Source: Haliscomenobacter sp.
GTDB lineage: Bacteria > Bacteroidota > Bacteroidia > Chitinophagales > Saprospiraceae
Assembly: GCA_016713275.1 (NCBI GenBank)
Contig: JADJPL010000003.1
Span: 372,001-436,000, forward strand
Direction of reading: 5' to 3'
DNA: 64,000 nt
Part shown: positions 9,078 through 17,773 of the stretch, in pieces
Numbering within the stretch: position 1 is the stretch's first letter
How the letters are laid out: each line of letters begins with the position of its first letter
The notes under the pieces: model-generated
The model's database searches: none
What the model was told of the DNA's origin: nothing
The model's input: only the letters and a program-made list of their open reading frames with translations
Program-made: the position numbers and the translations under genes

Positions 9078-10523
9078 TCAATAGGATATTTTTTGGTTTT
9101 TCTCAAAATCGTAAAGGGTAAGCCAGCGCAGGGAATAATAGGCCTGCCAATAATCCCGGAGCGCCAGAATAAAGTCTCTTTTGGCCCCATCTTTTTCCTG
9201 AAGGGCAATACTGAGGTCGGTCACGCTGAGGTCGCTCAACAGGAAGCGGTCCTGAGCGATCTGATAGCGCTGGGAGGCAATCTGATCGGCTTCTTTGCTG
9301 AGCTGCACCTGCTGCTGGAGCATTTCAAAAAGGGCGATTTGGGTGATGATCTCCTGGCGGAAGGTGATCTTGTCCTGATCTGCGGTTTGCTGAGCAAGGG
9401 TCAGGTTGGCTTTGGCCGTTTCGGTCCGGGATTTGGACCTTCCCCAGTCCATGATCGGCAGGGCAAACTGGATTTCGGCAAACTCGCGGTCCTGGGGCTT
9501 CCGGTATACATCGGAAGGGCGGCTTCCCCGGTTGGACAAGCCAAAAGCCAGGCTTAAGGAGGCGTTGAAGCCATTTTCCTTTTTGGCCCGGTCCAACTCC
9601 TGCGACGCTTCCAGTATCCTTCTGCCAAAGGCAATGGCGTCGGGGCGGTTGGCGAAGGCTTGTTGCAAGGCTTGGTCGGGGCTGACAGTCAGGGTTTGGA
9701 TGTTCTCCGGAGCGCTTAGCTGAAAAGCCGTTTCCTCCCGCACCCCCAGGAAGGCGTTGAGTTGCAGGAGGGCAGCTTCCTCCTGCTGCTGGGCGGAAGA
9801 CAAGTCCTTTCGGGCGTTCAGGACGCTGAGGCGGAGCTGAAGAAGGTCGTTTTGGGAAATTTTCCCCAGAGCCAGGCGTTCCTGAGCGATCTGGAAAAGG
9901 GTATCGTTGTTGGCGAGGTTGGTCTGCGCGATTTGCCGGTTGATCTGGGCAAGGAGCAAATCGAAGAAATAGTTGGACACATTCAGGGAGGTTTCCTCCA
10001 TAGCGGCGATGAACTGCTGCCGGCTTTCCTCATAACGCAACGGTTCAATTTGCTTGCCCCATTTCAAGGCATTAAAGCGGAACAGCGGCTGGGTATAACC
10101 GATGGCGAAAGGGATGCCGTTGTACAGGGTGTTGTTGCGGTCAAAATCGTCAAAGCGCTGCAATTGATGCTGTAAAAAGACCGTCCCTCCTGTTTTGGCG
10201 ATTTGCTGGCTTAAGGAAAGCTCGAGAGAGGAGTTGTTGAAAGACACAGGGTTAAACGCAATCGTTCCATCGGGCTGAACGACCTCGACGAACGAGCGGG
10301 TAAACCCTGGCAGGTTACCGTTGAGGGCCAATTGAGGCTTAAGCTCGGACAGGAACGTCCGCCATTGCCAATAGGCGGTTTCCTTGCGCGTAGCAGCTCG
10401 TTTGGCGGCAATCGAATGTTCTTTGGCCAGGCGGATGGCTTCGTCCAGGGTGAGGGCGTTGGACTGAGAAACGAGCCAGCCCGGCAATACGATGAAAAGA
10501 ACGGTTATCGAAAGGATGCGCAT
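9078..10523 (-). CDS. TolC-family outer membrane efflux protein
   Basis: Outer-membrane channel of the export system, 481 residues. Signal peptide MRILSITVLFIVLPGWLVSQ, then the duplicated TolC helical repeats: a first half ending in NVSNYFFDLLLAQINRQIAQ-type helices and a second half starting at SQELDRAKKENGF. Long Gln/Ala-rich coiled coils with LALGKISQNDLLQLR are typical of the family. The start at 10523 lies 19 nt after the adaptor stop; a longer reading would overlap the adaptor gene and spoil the signal peptide. Confidence 0.92.
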   Translation of the reverse strand: MRILSITVLFIVLPGWLVSQSNALTLDEAIRLAKEHSIAAKRAATRKETAYWQWRTFLSELKPQLALNGNLPGFTRSFVEVVQPDGTIAFNPVSFNNSSLELSLSQQIAKTGGTVFLQHQLQRFDDFDRNNTLYNGIPFAIGYTQPLFRFNALKWGKQIEPLRYEESRQQFIAAMEETSLNVSNYFFDLLLAQINRQIAQTNLANNDTLFQIAQERLALGKISQNDLLQLRLSVLNARKDLSSAQQQEEAALLQLNAFLGVREETAFQLSAPENIQTLTVSPDQALQQAFANRPDAIAFGRRILEASQELDRAKKENGFNASLSLAFGLSNRGSRPSDVYRKPQDREFAEIQFALPIMDWGRSKSRTETAKANLTLAQQTADQDKITFRQEIITQIALFEMLQQQVQLSKEADQIASQRYQIAQDRFLLSDLSVTDLSIALQEKDGAKRDFILALRDYWQAYYSLRWLTLYDFEKNQKISY

Positions 10524-10542
10524 GATCCGGAGGTTGAAAAGG

Positions 10543-11790
10543 TTATTTGACGGTGATTTGCTGAAGGTGTTCAAACCGGCTCAGATCAGAGAGAATGACC
10601 CGCTCTCCCGGCTGGATCCCTTGTTTGATCTCGATATAATCGAAATTGGAAACCCCCGTTTCCACCGTTCGGCGGTAAGCTTTTCCATCTGCGCCGATGA
10701 CGAATACCGAAGCGTTTCTGCGCCCGGAAAAAACGGGCCCGTTGGGAAGGCGGACGCAGGTTTCCACCCGGTTGGTGACGATGAACAGATCGGTTTTTTG
10801 ATTGGGCCTGAGCGCCGGGTGCTGGGGCTGATCCAGTTGAATATTGAAGCGGATCACCCCGTCCTCGATGGAGGGCAGGATCTGGGTGATCACGCCTTGG
10901 AGCGTGTCGTCGTTCAGGCGCAGAATGACCCGCTGTCCGGCAAGAAGCCGGCCCGAATAGGCGTCGGAAGCGGTACCCACAGCGCGAAAACTGCGCAAGT
11001 CGGCCAGTTTGGCCAGGACTTCCCCTTCGCTGACGACCATCCCGGTTTGTTCCTGTACCCAGGTGAGCACCCCTGGCCGGTCGGCCACCACGTGGGCCAT
11101 ATTCAATTTGTGGTTGAGTTCCGCGAGGTTTTTTTCCTCCATTTGGGCCTGGATTTCCGATTCTTTGAGGCTGGCGCCCATCGATTGCTTGCTGTAGCGG
11201 AGGTTGTTTTCGAGCTGTTTTTTCTCCAATTCGGCAATTTTGAGCGCATTTTCTGCCCGGGTTACATCCTCCTGGGTTCGGCCGCCAACGCGGTACAGGC
11301 GGCGGGTATCTTCCAGCTCGGCTTGCAGCCGGCTGATGTTGAGGGTTTTGATCTCGTTGTTGATCTCTGCGTCAAAAAGATCTTTATTTAGTTGCAGACG
11401 CAGTTTTTCAATGCCATTTCGCTTGAGGGCCAACTGGTCCTTGAGCCTGGCCGCGTCGATTTCCATCAGGGATTTATCGAGCTCGATGATCACTTCTCCA
11501 GGACGTACCTGCGCGCCCGTGCGCAACAGGACGCGCTGGATATTGGCTCGGATTGGGCTGGTCAGGAGTTGTTCGGAGGCCGGGATCACTTCCCCGCTGG
11601 CGTTGAGCGTGTTTTCGACGGGCCCGACGTCCGCAACGGCTGTCTGGATTTGCCCGGCTTGGATCGACGAGCCCAGGACCCTTCGAAGCCCCCATAACCC
11701 TAAGGCAAGCAGCGCGATGGCGAATATTCCGATGGCCCAGTTCCGAAACCGGCGCCGGACGACGTAGCTGGAAGAAAGGGAACGATCCAT
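10543..11790 (-). CDS. Periplasmic adaptor (HlyD/MacA, membrane fusion protein)
   Basis: First gene of the export operon, 415 residues. One membrane helix near residues 18-38, then an N-terminal lipoyl half (ANIQRVLLRTGAQVRPGEVI), a long coiled coil (about 105-225: KLRLQLNKDL through KNLAELNHKL), the second lipoyl half (MAHVVADRPGVLTWV) and a beta-barrel domain. It bridges the permeases to the TolC-like channel. A sigma-54-like promoter sits 32-47 nt upstream of the ATG, so the whole operon is probably under the NtrC-type activator encoded downstream. Confidence 0.92.
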   Translation of the reverse strand: MDRSLSSSYVVRRRFRNWAIGIFAIALLALGLWGLRRVLGSSIQAGQIQTAVADVGPVENTLNASGEVIPASEQLLTSPIRANIQRVLLRTGAQVRPGEVIIELDKSLMEIDAARLKDQLALKRNGIEKLRLQLNKDLFDAEINNEIKTLNISRLQAELEDTRRLYRVGGRTQEDVTRAENALKIAELEKKQLENNLRYSKQSMGASLKESEIQAQMEEKNLAELNHKLNMAHVVADRPGVLTWVQEQTGMVVSEGEVLAKLADLRSFRAVGTASDAYSGRLLAGQRVILRLNDDTLQGVITQILPSIEDGVIRFNIQLDQPQHPALRPNQKTDLFIVTNRVETCVRLPNGPVFSGRRNASVFVIGADGKAYRRTVETGVSNFDYIEIKQGIQPGERVILSDLSRFEHLQQITVK

Positions 11791-11821
11791 AGTATTGGTT
11801 TTTCTTGTACAGGGGGATTAA

Positions 11822-11837
11822 TCCAAAAGGCGTGCCA
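11822..11837 (-). promoter_or_regulatory. Putative sigma-54 promoter of the export operon
   Basis: Read on the minus strand it is TGGCACGCCTTTTGGA: a perfect -24 hexamer TGGCAC, correct spacing, and a -12 element TTGGA (consensus TTGCW, one mismatch at the conserved C). A start about 12 nt downstream would leave a ~20-nt leader before the adaptor ATG. An NtrC-family activator is encoded in the same cluster. Confidence 0.55.
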
Positions 11838-11848
11838 AGATGTAAAAA

Positions 11849-11861
11849 ACTGATTTTCAGT
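11849..11861. promoter_or_regulatory. Palindrome, possible activator site (proximal)
   Basis: ACTGA-TTT-TCAGT, a perfect 5-bp inverted repeat just upstream of the sigma-54-like promoter. It shares a GATTTTC/GATTTC centre with the distal palindrome. Confidence 0.4.
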
Positions 11862-11891
11862 GTTTTAAAATGATGGAACGAGTAAAAAACG

Positions 11892-11905
11892 GTGCGATTT
11901 CGCAC
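11892..11905. promoter_or_regulatory. Palindrome, possible activator site (distal)
   Basis: GTGCGA-TT-TCGCAC, a perfect 6-bp inverted repeat about 60 bp upstream of the -24 box. Centre-to-centre distance to the proximal palindrome is about 43 bp, close to four helical turns, as expected for dimers binding one face. Confidence 0.45.
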
Positions 11906-11997
11906 GTGAAATGAAAAAGCGCACGGGGAGGGAGCCTTAGGTTTGGTTATCTCCCCGGAAGGTATTTCTTTTGTATCTGGATTTATCCTTGTTGAAA

Positions 11998-12939
11998 ATG
12001 AAGCAAATAGACGTAGCTGCCTGTATTGCCGGCCTGTTGCCGGACCATCCTTCCATCATGATTCCTGGATTGGGGGGATTTACCGCTGCGTATGCCCCTG
12101 CCAAAGTCGATCAGGTACTGGGCCATATGCAGGCGCCCGGTTTGGAGGTGCGGTTTGACGAAAACCTGGCTGCAGACGACGGGCTGCTTTCCTCTTGTCT
12201 GGTGGAAACGTACGGTATAGGCTATGAAGAAGCATCGGCGGCTATCCGGGAGTTTGTCCGGGAGGCCAAAAGCGCGCTTCAGCAAAAAAATTTGGTTTCG
12301 TTCCCCAAAGTGGGGCGGTTACGTCTGGATTTTGAAGGGAACATTCAATTCCTTCCGGACGCTGAAAATCTTAACCCCGACTCGTTCGGTCTTCCGGAAA
12401 TCCGGTTTCGTCCCCTCAAACGGAGCGAGCCCGAACCGCTTCCGCCTACGCCTGCCTCCGCCGCGCCTGCCCGGTTGCGGGCGCCTGTGTCTTCAGGCCT
12501 GGTCCTGGGGCTGGCCATCCTCGCCGTTACGGTGACCGCTTATTTTTTGTTCCGGCCGCAGATCAACGCGCTGTTCTCGTTCCGGGCGGAGGAAGAAGCG
12601 CCCATGGAGCGGGTTAACGTCGCTCCTCCCGAGCCGCTCCGGGAACCTTCCGCCGAAACTCCGGACGAAGAAGGGGCGGCGGATACGTTGGAAGCGCCAA
12701 CCCTGTCGCCTAAGCAAAAGCAGTGCATTGTCGTGATTGGGCTGTTTCGGGAAAAAAGCAACATCGACCGGCTGGTGCAACGGATTTATGCGGAAGGATT
12801 TGAGCCCTACCTGGAAAAAAACGGCGCGATTACCCGGGTGGGCGTTCAGTTTCCCTATACCACAGAAGAAGATATCGCCGGGCCGTTGCGCAAAGTCCAG
12901 TCCAACCTGGAGCCCAAGGCGTTTGTCTGGAAAAAGTAG
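11998..12939 (+). CDS. HU-CCDC81-like and SPOR domain membrane protein
   Basis: Bacteroidota cell-envelope protein of 313 residues. The N-terminal half (1-130) resembles the paired HU-type domains found with SPOR proteins (PGLGGFTAAYAPAKVD; LVSFPKVGRLRLDFEGNIQF). A Pro/Ala-rich linker is followed by one membrane helix (about 163-185: GLVLGLAILAVTVTAYFLF), an acidic periplasmic linker, and a C-terminal SPOR domain (CIVVIGLFREKSNIDRLVQRI), which in known members binds denuded peptidoglycan at the division site. The ATG at 11998 is preferred over an upstream ATG because the family starts with MKQID-like sequence. Converges on the gliding-type gene 8 nt downstream. Confidence 0.85.
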   Translation: MKQIDVAACIAGLLPDHPSIMIPGLGGFTAAYAPAKVDQVLGHMQAPGLEVRFDENLAADDGLLSSCLVETYGIGYEEASAAIREFVREAKSALQQKNLVSFPKVGRLRLDFEGNIQFLPDAENLNPDSFGLPEIRFRPLKRSEPEPLPPTPASAAPARLRAPVSSGLVLGLAILAVTVTAYFLFRPQINALFSFRAEEEAPMERVNVAPPEPLREPSAETPDEEGAADTLEAPTLSPKQKQCIVVIGLFREKSNIDRLVQRIYAEGFEPYLEKNGAITRVGVQFPYTTEEDIAGPLRKVQSNLEPKAFVWKK

Positions 12940-12946
12940 CCCTTCT

Positions 12947-15900
12947 TTAGCGCATGAGCAGAAAATCTCCGCTGATCCGCTGGGTTGTTCCGTTTCCTAA
13001 CTGAATTTCAGCCACAAAAAGGTAAATACCTGCCGGCGCCGCCTGGCCTTTAAAGGTTCCATCCCATCCGCCGGTTTCCTGAACGTTGGAGGCTTCATAC
13101 ACCAGTGCTCCCCAACGGTTGAAGATCCGAAGGGTACCGATGGCCTGGACTTCCGGACCATAAAACAGAACGAACCGGTCGTTCTGGCCGTCTTCGTTTG
13201 GGCTGAACGCACTGGGCGCAAAGACGCGCTGCTGGTTTTCTACAATGACGGTCAACACATCCGAAACAACGCAGCCCGAAGTGTCGGCGAGTTCCACCCG
13301 GTAGGTGGTCGTGCGAAGTGGCCGGACCAAAACGGCCAGCGGATCGCCTGCCAGCGGCGCCGCCTCAGCCGGGCTCCAAACCACCCGCTCGGGCGCAAAG
13401 TTGGCTGTTGCAGTCAGTTGCACGCTGTCGCCGGATTGGACCACGCGGTCTGGACCGAGGTCTACCCGCGAAACCGACGGCTCGGTCAGCGTGAACGGCG
13501 TTTCCGAAACGCAGGTATTGGCGTCTTTTAATGAAAACCGGTAGGTTCCGGGCGCCAGCCCTTTCAGGGTAAAGGGAAGGTTCCGGACCGTCTGGAAGGT
13601 CTGCCCATCGGTCGAAAACAAATAGGGGGGCGTTCCCCTGTAATATTTTTTATCAGGAGCCTGCTTTCTTCTCCTGGCAGCCGGCAGAAGCGGTTTCCAG
13701 AGACGGCTGGATGGGTGCGGGTTCGCTGAGCCGGACCGCCGATTCAATCTTGCAGCGTTCGGCGTCGGCGACGGTTACCGGATAGGTTCCCGCAGCCAGG
13801 TTGCGCACCAGGCTGGTGGTGTCGCCGGTACCCCAGGAAATCCGGTAGGGTTGAACGCCGCCCCGGATTAGGACCTGGGCTTCTCCATCGGTCGCGCCGG
13901 AGCAACTGACCGCATTGCCTCCAAACCGGGGAACCGCCTGCGGAAAAACGCTCAAATCGTTGACCCGGATGTTGAACTTCCGGAACGGGCGGATCTCGCA
14001 TCCGCTTTCTTCGGAAATTATACTTAACAGCGTAATCTGGGTGTTGCCCGTTGGTTTCAGATTGAGGGGTCTCCGTTTCGCACCCCTGTAAGTTCTTTAT
14101 TCGCAGCGCCATCCGTATAGACGATCCGGAAGCGGTCGCCGCCGCTCAGGTTCCAGGTGAGGCTCAGGGGTTCGCCGGGGCAGATGAGGGTGTCGCCGGT
14201 GAGTTCCGCTGAAACGGGTTCGCTGTAGGTCAGGGATACGATGATCAGGCTGTCGCAGCCCGATTGGGTAGCATTTAGCAACCGGATGGTGTCCCTCGGG
14301 TTGGAGGCGTCGTAGGTTTTTTCGCGAACCTGATAGGTCTCCCGCGCAAAGTACGGGCTTGATCTCGTTGATGCCCGTGGCGCCGGCACGGACCACGCTG
14401 CGCTGATTGTTCATAGGGGTGGAACAGCCGTTGGCATCGGTCAGCGTATGGTAGGTAAACACCAGGTCGCCTTTTGCCAAACCGAACTGGGCGGGGCAGA
14501 TATTCCACACCGCCTGGCTGCTGTCGAAGGTAATCTGTCCGGGAATGCTGGTATTTCCGCCAACCCCCAGCGCGTACGCGAGCAGGAAAGGGGCTTTGCC
14601 GGTAAGGGAAAAGCCCATCGGAAGGCAGGGTTCTCCTTCGCAAAGCTTGCCCCCCAAGGGCAATTCAACGGTTGGGGACTGCGCTGCGATCAGGTCTACG
14701 CCTAAAGGGCCTGCGGTACAGGTCCCATCGACTACCTGAGCAAATACCCGGGCGCCGGAACTGGTAAACTGGGCGGGGTTGGCAATTGGATTCTGAAGCA
14801 GGCTGTCGCGAAACCAGCGGACCTGGCGGCTGGGTATTCCTCCGGCGATCAGGCTATCGCGGGAACGCAGATCGAACGTGGCGTCTCCGGAACCGGAGGT
14901 GCAAGCCAGGATGGGCGGAACGGGAGACAGGCTGTCGGCCGGCGTCACCCGAAGGAGGAGCGGATCGCCGATATTGGAAAATACCGGGCACCCATTAGCG
15001 TCCGTTATCGACAGGAGCTGGATGTTGGTCGTGGCGTTCGTTTGATACCGGACCGAATCGCCCGGCATCGCCTGGTTGAGCAAAAAGTATCCCGGCCATC
15101 GGTATAGCTTACCAGGAAGGGGCCTCCGGTTGCCGGCAAAAGGAAGCGGAGGGTTTCCGGAAAGGGGCCGCAGGAAGAACAGATTGAACACTGGAGGGCA
15201 ATGCCGCTGGGCAGCAGATCCAGCCGGGTTGGCGGAGCGGGCATGGACGCGCAGTTGGGGAACGTCGTCCAGTTGGCCGGATTGCCGATCCTGCTGATCC
15301 ACTCCAGTTGGGTGGCAGGGCTCTGTGGGCCGGTATAGCCGATATAATCGGTAGTATTGCCGGTGGGCTCCATGTGGTAGCAGGAAGCGATGTCCGGGTG
15401 CAGGCCAGAGTCCTGGGAATTATCGGTGAACGCGTTCCAGGTGGTTTTGGTATTAAACCCGAAGAGCAAGCGCCCTCCGGTATAGGTAGCGTCGTGGTCG
15501 AAATTGACGCCTGTGTTGGAGTTGTCCCAAACGCCGCCCTGCATGAAATAGAATTGTTCGCCGCCGGAGTTGAGGTTGAGGGAGTTAAAGCTCTCCTCGC
15601 TGAAACTCCAGCCGGCATCGGGGGCAATAGCCCGGTAGGCGGCATTGCCGATAGGGGGTAGCAGGAAGGTGATCACCGTGCCTGCCGGGATCGCCGGGCC
15701 AGTGCGGGTAACCGCAACGAACCCCTCGGAATTTCCCCATCGCCCGGGCAGACGCCGTTCCCATCCGTTATCGGTTATTTGAAGGACGGTATTGGGGAGA
15801 ATATCCTGAAAGCACACAAAGCTGACCAGGTCGTCGGCGCTGTTGTTTCCGCTGCAATCCCGGTTGTTTGCATTGACGCGGATAATGGCCAGATCTCCCG

Positions 15901-16018
15901 GTTGGAGAAGGGTTTGGGCGGCAATCGGGCTGGTTGGCCCCCAGGCAATACCCGCACTCAGAAAAGCGAGCAGCAAGCCGCAAGGCAGGGGATTCGACAG
16001 GTTAAAGGGAGTTCTCAT
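12947..16018 (-). CDS. Large secreted surface protein with gliding/T9SS type B C-terminus (four frame breaks)
   Basis: Signal peptide MRTPFNLSNPLPCGLLLAFLSAGIAW, an N-terminal module rich in Gly/Asn/Trp (GDLAIIRVNANNRDCSGNNS), several SprB/PKD-like repeats (SGGDRFRIVYTDG; GGVQPYRISWGTGDTTS; GTPPYLFSTDGQTF) and the gliding-associated C-terminal domain (VFAPSAFSPNEDGQNDRF ... RIFNRWGALVYE ... GDFLLMR). The frame breaks at short runs near 15082, 14355, 14066 and 13666, alternately missing and gaining one base. Repairing each one gives 1023 residues with no other stop. Exported by Sec and T9SS to the cell surface. Either a run of homopolymer errors or a young pseudogene; the former is favoured. 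Confidence 0.75.
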
Positions 16019-16207
16019 AGCGATTTAGGGTGCAAGGCTACAACGAACGGATAAAGCGGAATAGTGTTATCTTTTTACAAAATCCCATTCTTTTTATCCG
16101 GGCATTTTTTCGGGAGTGGAAATTTTTAATTATTTTTTGGCGAACAAAAAATGCGCCTGTTTGGCTAAAATTTGCGCGCTCTACTCGATTTTTCCGAAAG
16201 AAGACAT

Positions 16208-16216
16208 TATCTTTGC
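16208..16216 (+). promoter_or_regulatory. Bacteroidota -7 box (TATCTTTGC) for the yceD-rpmF unit
   Basis: Exact TAnnTTTGC match 27 nt upstream of the DUF177 start. The preceding ~100 bp is AT-rich, as expected for a strong housekeeping promoter. Confidence 0.65.
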
Positions 16217-16243
16217 GTTCACTTTTGAAAAAAGTTCTTTACT

Positions 16244-16789
16244 ATGAGTGGCTTGGTTCCCTACTCGCTTCCGATACAGGGCCTGAAGATTGGTATCCAC
16301 GAATACGAATTCCACATCGACCGGGAGTTTTTTGAGCATTTCGAAAACTCTCCGGTAACGGAAGGGGATATTGATCTGACGCTCATTCTGGACAAGCGCC
16401 CTGCGATGCTTCTGCTGGAGTTCGATTTCGAAGGAACCATCCGCACCGAATGCGATCGCTGCCTCGCGGAGATCGACCTGCCGGTGGATGGGGTGGAGCA
16501 GTTGGTGGTCAAGTACAGCGAGGAAACCGAGCAGGAAGAAGCGGACGTGATCTTCATACACCCGGAATCCGAGCATCTGAATGTGGCCCAGTTTATCTAC
16601 GAGTACATCGTTCTGGCCATTCCGATCATCAAGGTGTACGACTGTTGGGAGGAAAACCCTCCGGTGTGCAACCAGGAGATGCTGAAGTTACTGGATGCCC
16701 AGGAGCAACCCAACGAGGAGGAGGAAGGAAAGGAAGGAGAAGACAATCCGCTATGGAAGGAGCTGAAAAAGTTCAATCGCAATAATTAA
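16244..16789 (+). CDS. yceD: DUF177/YceD family protein (23S rRNA accumulation)
   Basis: 181-residue member of the YceD family, which in bacteria and plastids supports 23S rRNA/50S accumulation and is usually coded just before rpmF, as here. Seen: the core motif GTIRTECDRCLAEIDLPVDG with the CxxC pair, the acidic strand after it, and a C-terminal region with Cys in CWEENPPVCNQ that may complete a metal site. The tail is strongly acidic (EEEEGKEGEDN). It follows a consensus -7 box and precedes rpmF by 62 nt. Confidence 0.88.
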   Translation: MSGLVPYSLPIQGLKIGIHEYEFHIDREFFEHFENSPVTEGDIDLTLILDKRPAMLLLEFDFEGTIRTECDRCLAEIDLPVDGVEQLVVKYSEETEQEEADVIFIHPESEHLNVAQFIYEYIVLAIPIIKVYDCWEENPPVCNQEMLKLLDAQEQPNEEEEGKEGEDNPLWKELKKFNRNN

Positions 16790-16851
16790 TTCATCACGGC
16801 CGGTATGCCTGCTCAGGTTTCGCGGGAACGTCCGGCCAAATAGTCGATCAA

Positions 16852-17046
16852 ATGGCACATCCTAAGAGCCGGGGCTCAAAGCAGAGGAAGCATAAGCGCC
16901 GCACGCATTTCAAGATCACTGCGCCCAACGTGGCAACTTGCCCGGTAACCGGTGAAAAACACCTGCGTCACCGCGCCTATAACGACGCAGAAGGGAATCT
17001 GTTTTACAAGGGGAAAATGCTGATAAAAGCCGCAGAAGAACTATAG
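16852..17046 (+). CDS. rpmF: 50S ribosomal protein L32
   Basis: 64 residues, starting MAHPKSRGSKQRKHKRRTH, the basic L32 N-terminus, and continuing ATCPVTGEKHLRHRAY. Only one of the four zinc-ribbon cysteines is present, which is the usual zinc-independent Bacteroidota form. Placed after yceD in the standard order. Confidence 0.95.
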   Translation: MAHPKSRGSKQRKHKRRTHFKITAPNVATCPVTGEKHLRHRAYNDAEGNLFYKGKMLIKAAEEL

Positions 17047-17113
17047 CGTTTTTTGGCTGCCTTGGGCAAAAACCTTCTTTTGATACAGGCCCATTTCCTT
17101 TAACCTGTTCAGG

Positions 17114-17145
17114 AAGCTCCCCATCGGACCGATGATGCGGAGCTT
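17114..17145 (+). terminator. Weak hairpin between rpmF and ridA
   Basis: Arms AAGCTCC and GGAGCTT enclose an inner ATCGG/CCGAT palindrome. It is followed by TTCTGTG rather than a T run, so it is a weak or non-intrinsic terminator candidate. Confidence 0.3.
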
Positions 17146-17164
17146 TCTGTGTTAAACCCAACCT

Positions 17165-17548
17165 ATGAAAAAAATTATCCGCTCTGAAAAAGCCCCGGCG
17201 CCGGGAGGCCCCTACAACCAGGCGATCGTCCACAACGACACCTTGTACATTTCCGGTCAAATCGCTCTGGATCCCCAAAGCGGGCAGTTGGTTACGTCCT
17301 CTATCGAGGAGGAAACCAACCTCGTGCTGAAAAACGTTCAGGCAATTTTGGAAGAGGCCGGACTCACCTTCCGCGACGTGCTCAAGTGTTCGGTGTTTGT
17401 CACCGACATCAACAACTTCGGGCGGATCAACGCCGTCTATGCCACCTACTTTGAGGAAGCAACCGCTCCGGCCCGCGAACTGGTGCAGGTCGCCGCTTTG
17501 CCCAAAGGCGCCAACGTGGAGATTTCGGTCATCGCAGCGTTTGATTAA
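17165..17548 (+). CDS. ridA: RidA family enamine/imine deaminase
   Basis: 127 residues, full length for the Rid family. RidA proteins hydrolyse reactive 2-aminoacrylate and related enamines made by PLP enzymes; cytoplasmic trimers. Motifs: APGGPYNQAI, YISGQIALDP, SSIEEETNLVLKNVQAIL, and the C-terminal signature VQVAALPKGANVEISVIA. The residue before LPK is Ala, as in animal UK114 proteins, where enterobacterial RidA has Arg. The stop TAA directly abuts the MITE-like element at 17549. Confidence 0.93.
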   Translation: MKKIIRSEKAPAPGGPYNQAIVHNDTLYISGQIALDPQSGQLVTSSIEEETNLVLKNVQAILEEAGLTFRDVLKCSVFVTDINNFGRINAVYATYFEEATAPARELVQVAALPKGANVEISVIAAFD

Positions 17549-17701
17549 TAGACTTGTTGCGACGGGATTTAAAATGGCTATTTTCCGCCCACACTGCGCC
17601 TTTTTTCGGTCACTTAGCCTGGCTATACTCCCTCAAAAAGCCTTCGTGTGGACAGAAAATAGCTCATTTTTCCCATCACGCTGCCCCGGCGCAATAAGTC
17701 T
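17549..17701 (-). mobile_element. MITE-like palindromic element, copy 1 (diverged)
   Basis: About 153 bp starting TAGACTTGTTGCGACGGG and ending in a decayed complement (CCCCGGCGCAATAAGTCT). Its body matches the reverse complement of the 30617-30780 element nearly throughout, for example CTCCCTCAAAAAGCCTTCGT and CCTTTTTTCGGTCAC. The inner halves are also complementary, so the element can fold into one long hairpin. It begins at the base after the ridA stop codon. No protein is encoded; parallel open frames in both copies are by-products. Confidence 0.85.
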
Positions 17702-17744
17702 GATGCTTTTCCTGCCGGACGTTTCCGGATGGCTGGCTTCTTTT

Positions 17745-17753
17745 TATCTTTGC
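17745..17753 (+). promoter_or_regulatory. Bacteroidota -7 box (TATCTTTGC) for trpS
   Basis: Exact TAnnTTTGC match 20 nt before the trpS ATG, downstream of the MITE-like element, so trpS does not depend on reading through it. Confidence 0.65.
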
Positions 17754-17773
17754 CCCACCCAAACAACATCCAA

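Noticed and set aside
12947..16018. Programmed frameshifting in the gliding-type gene
   Set aside because: Four breaks in alternating directions at unrelated short runs without a stimulatory slip site; errors or decay are simpler.
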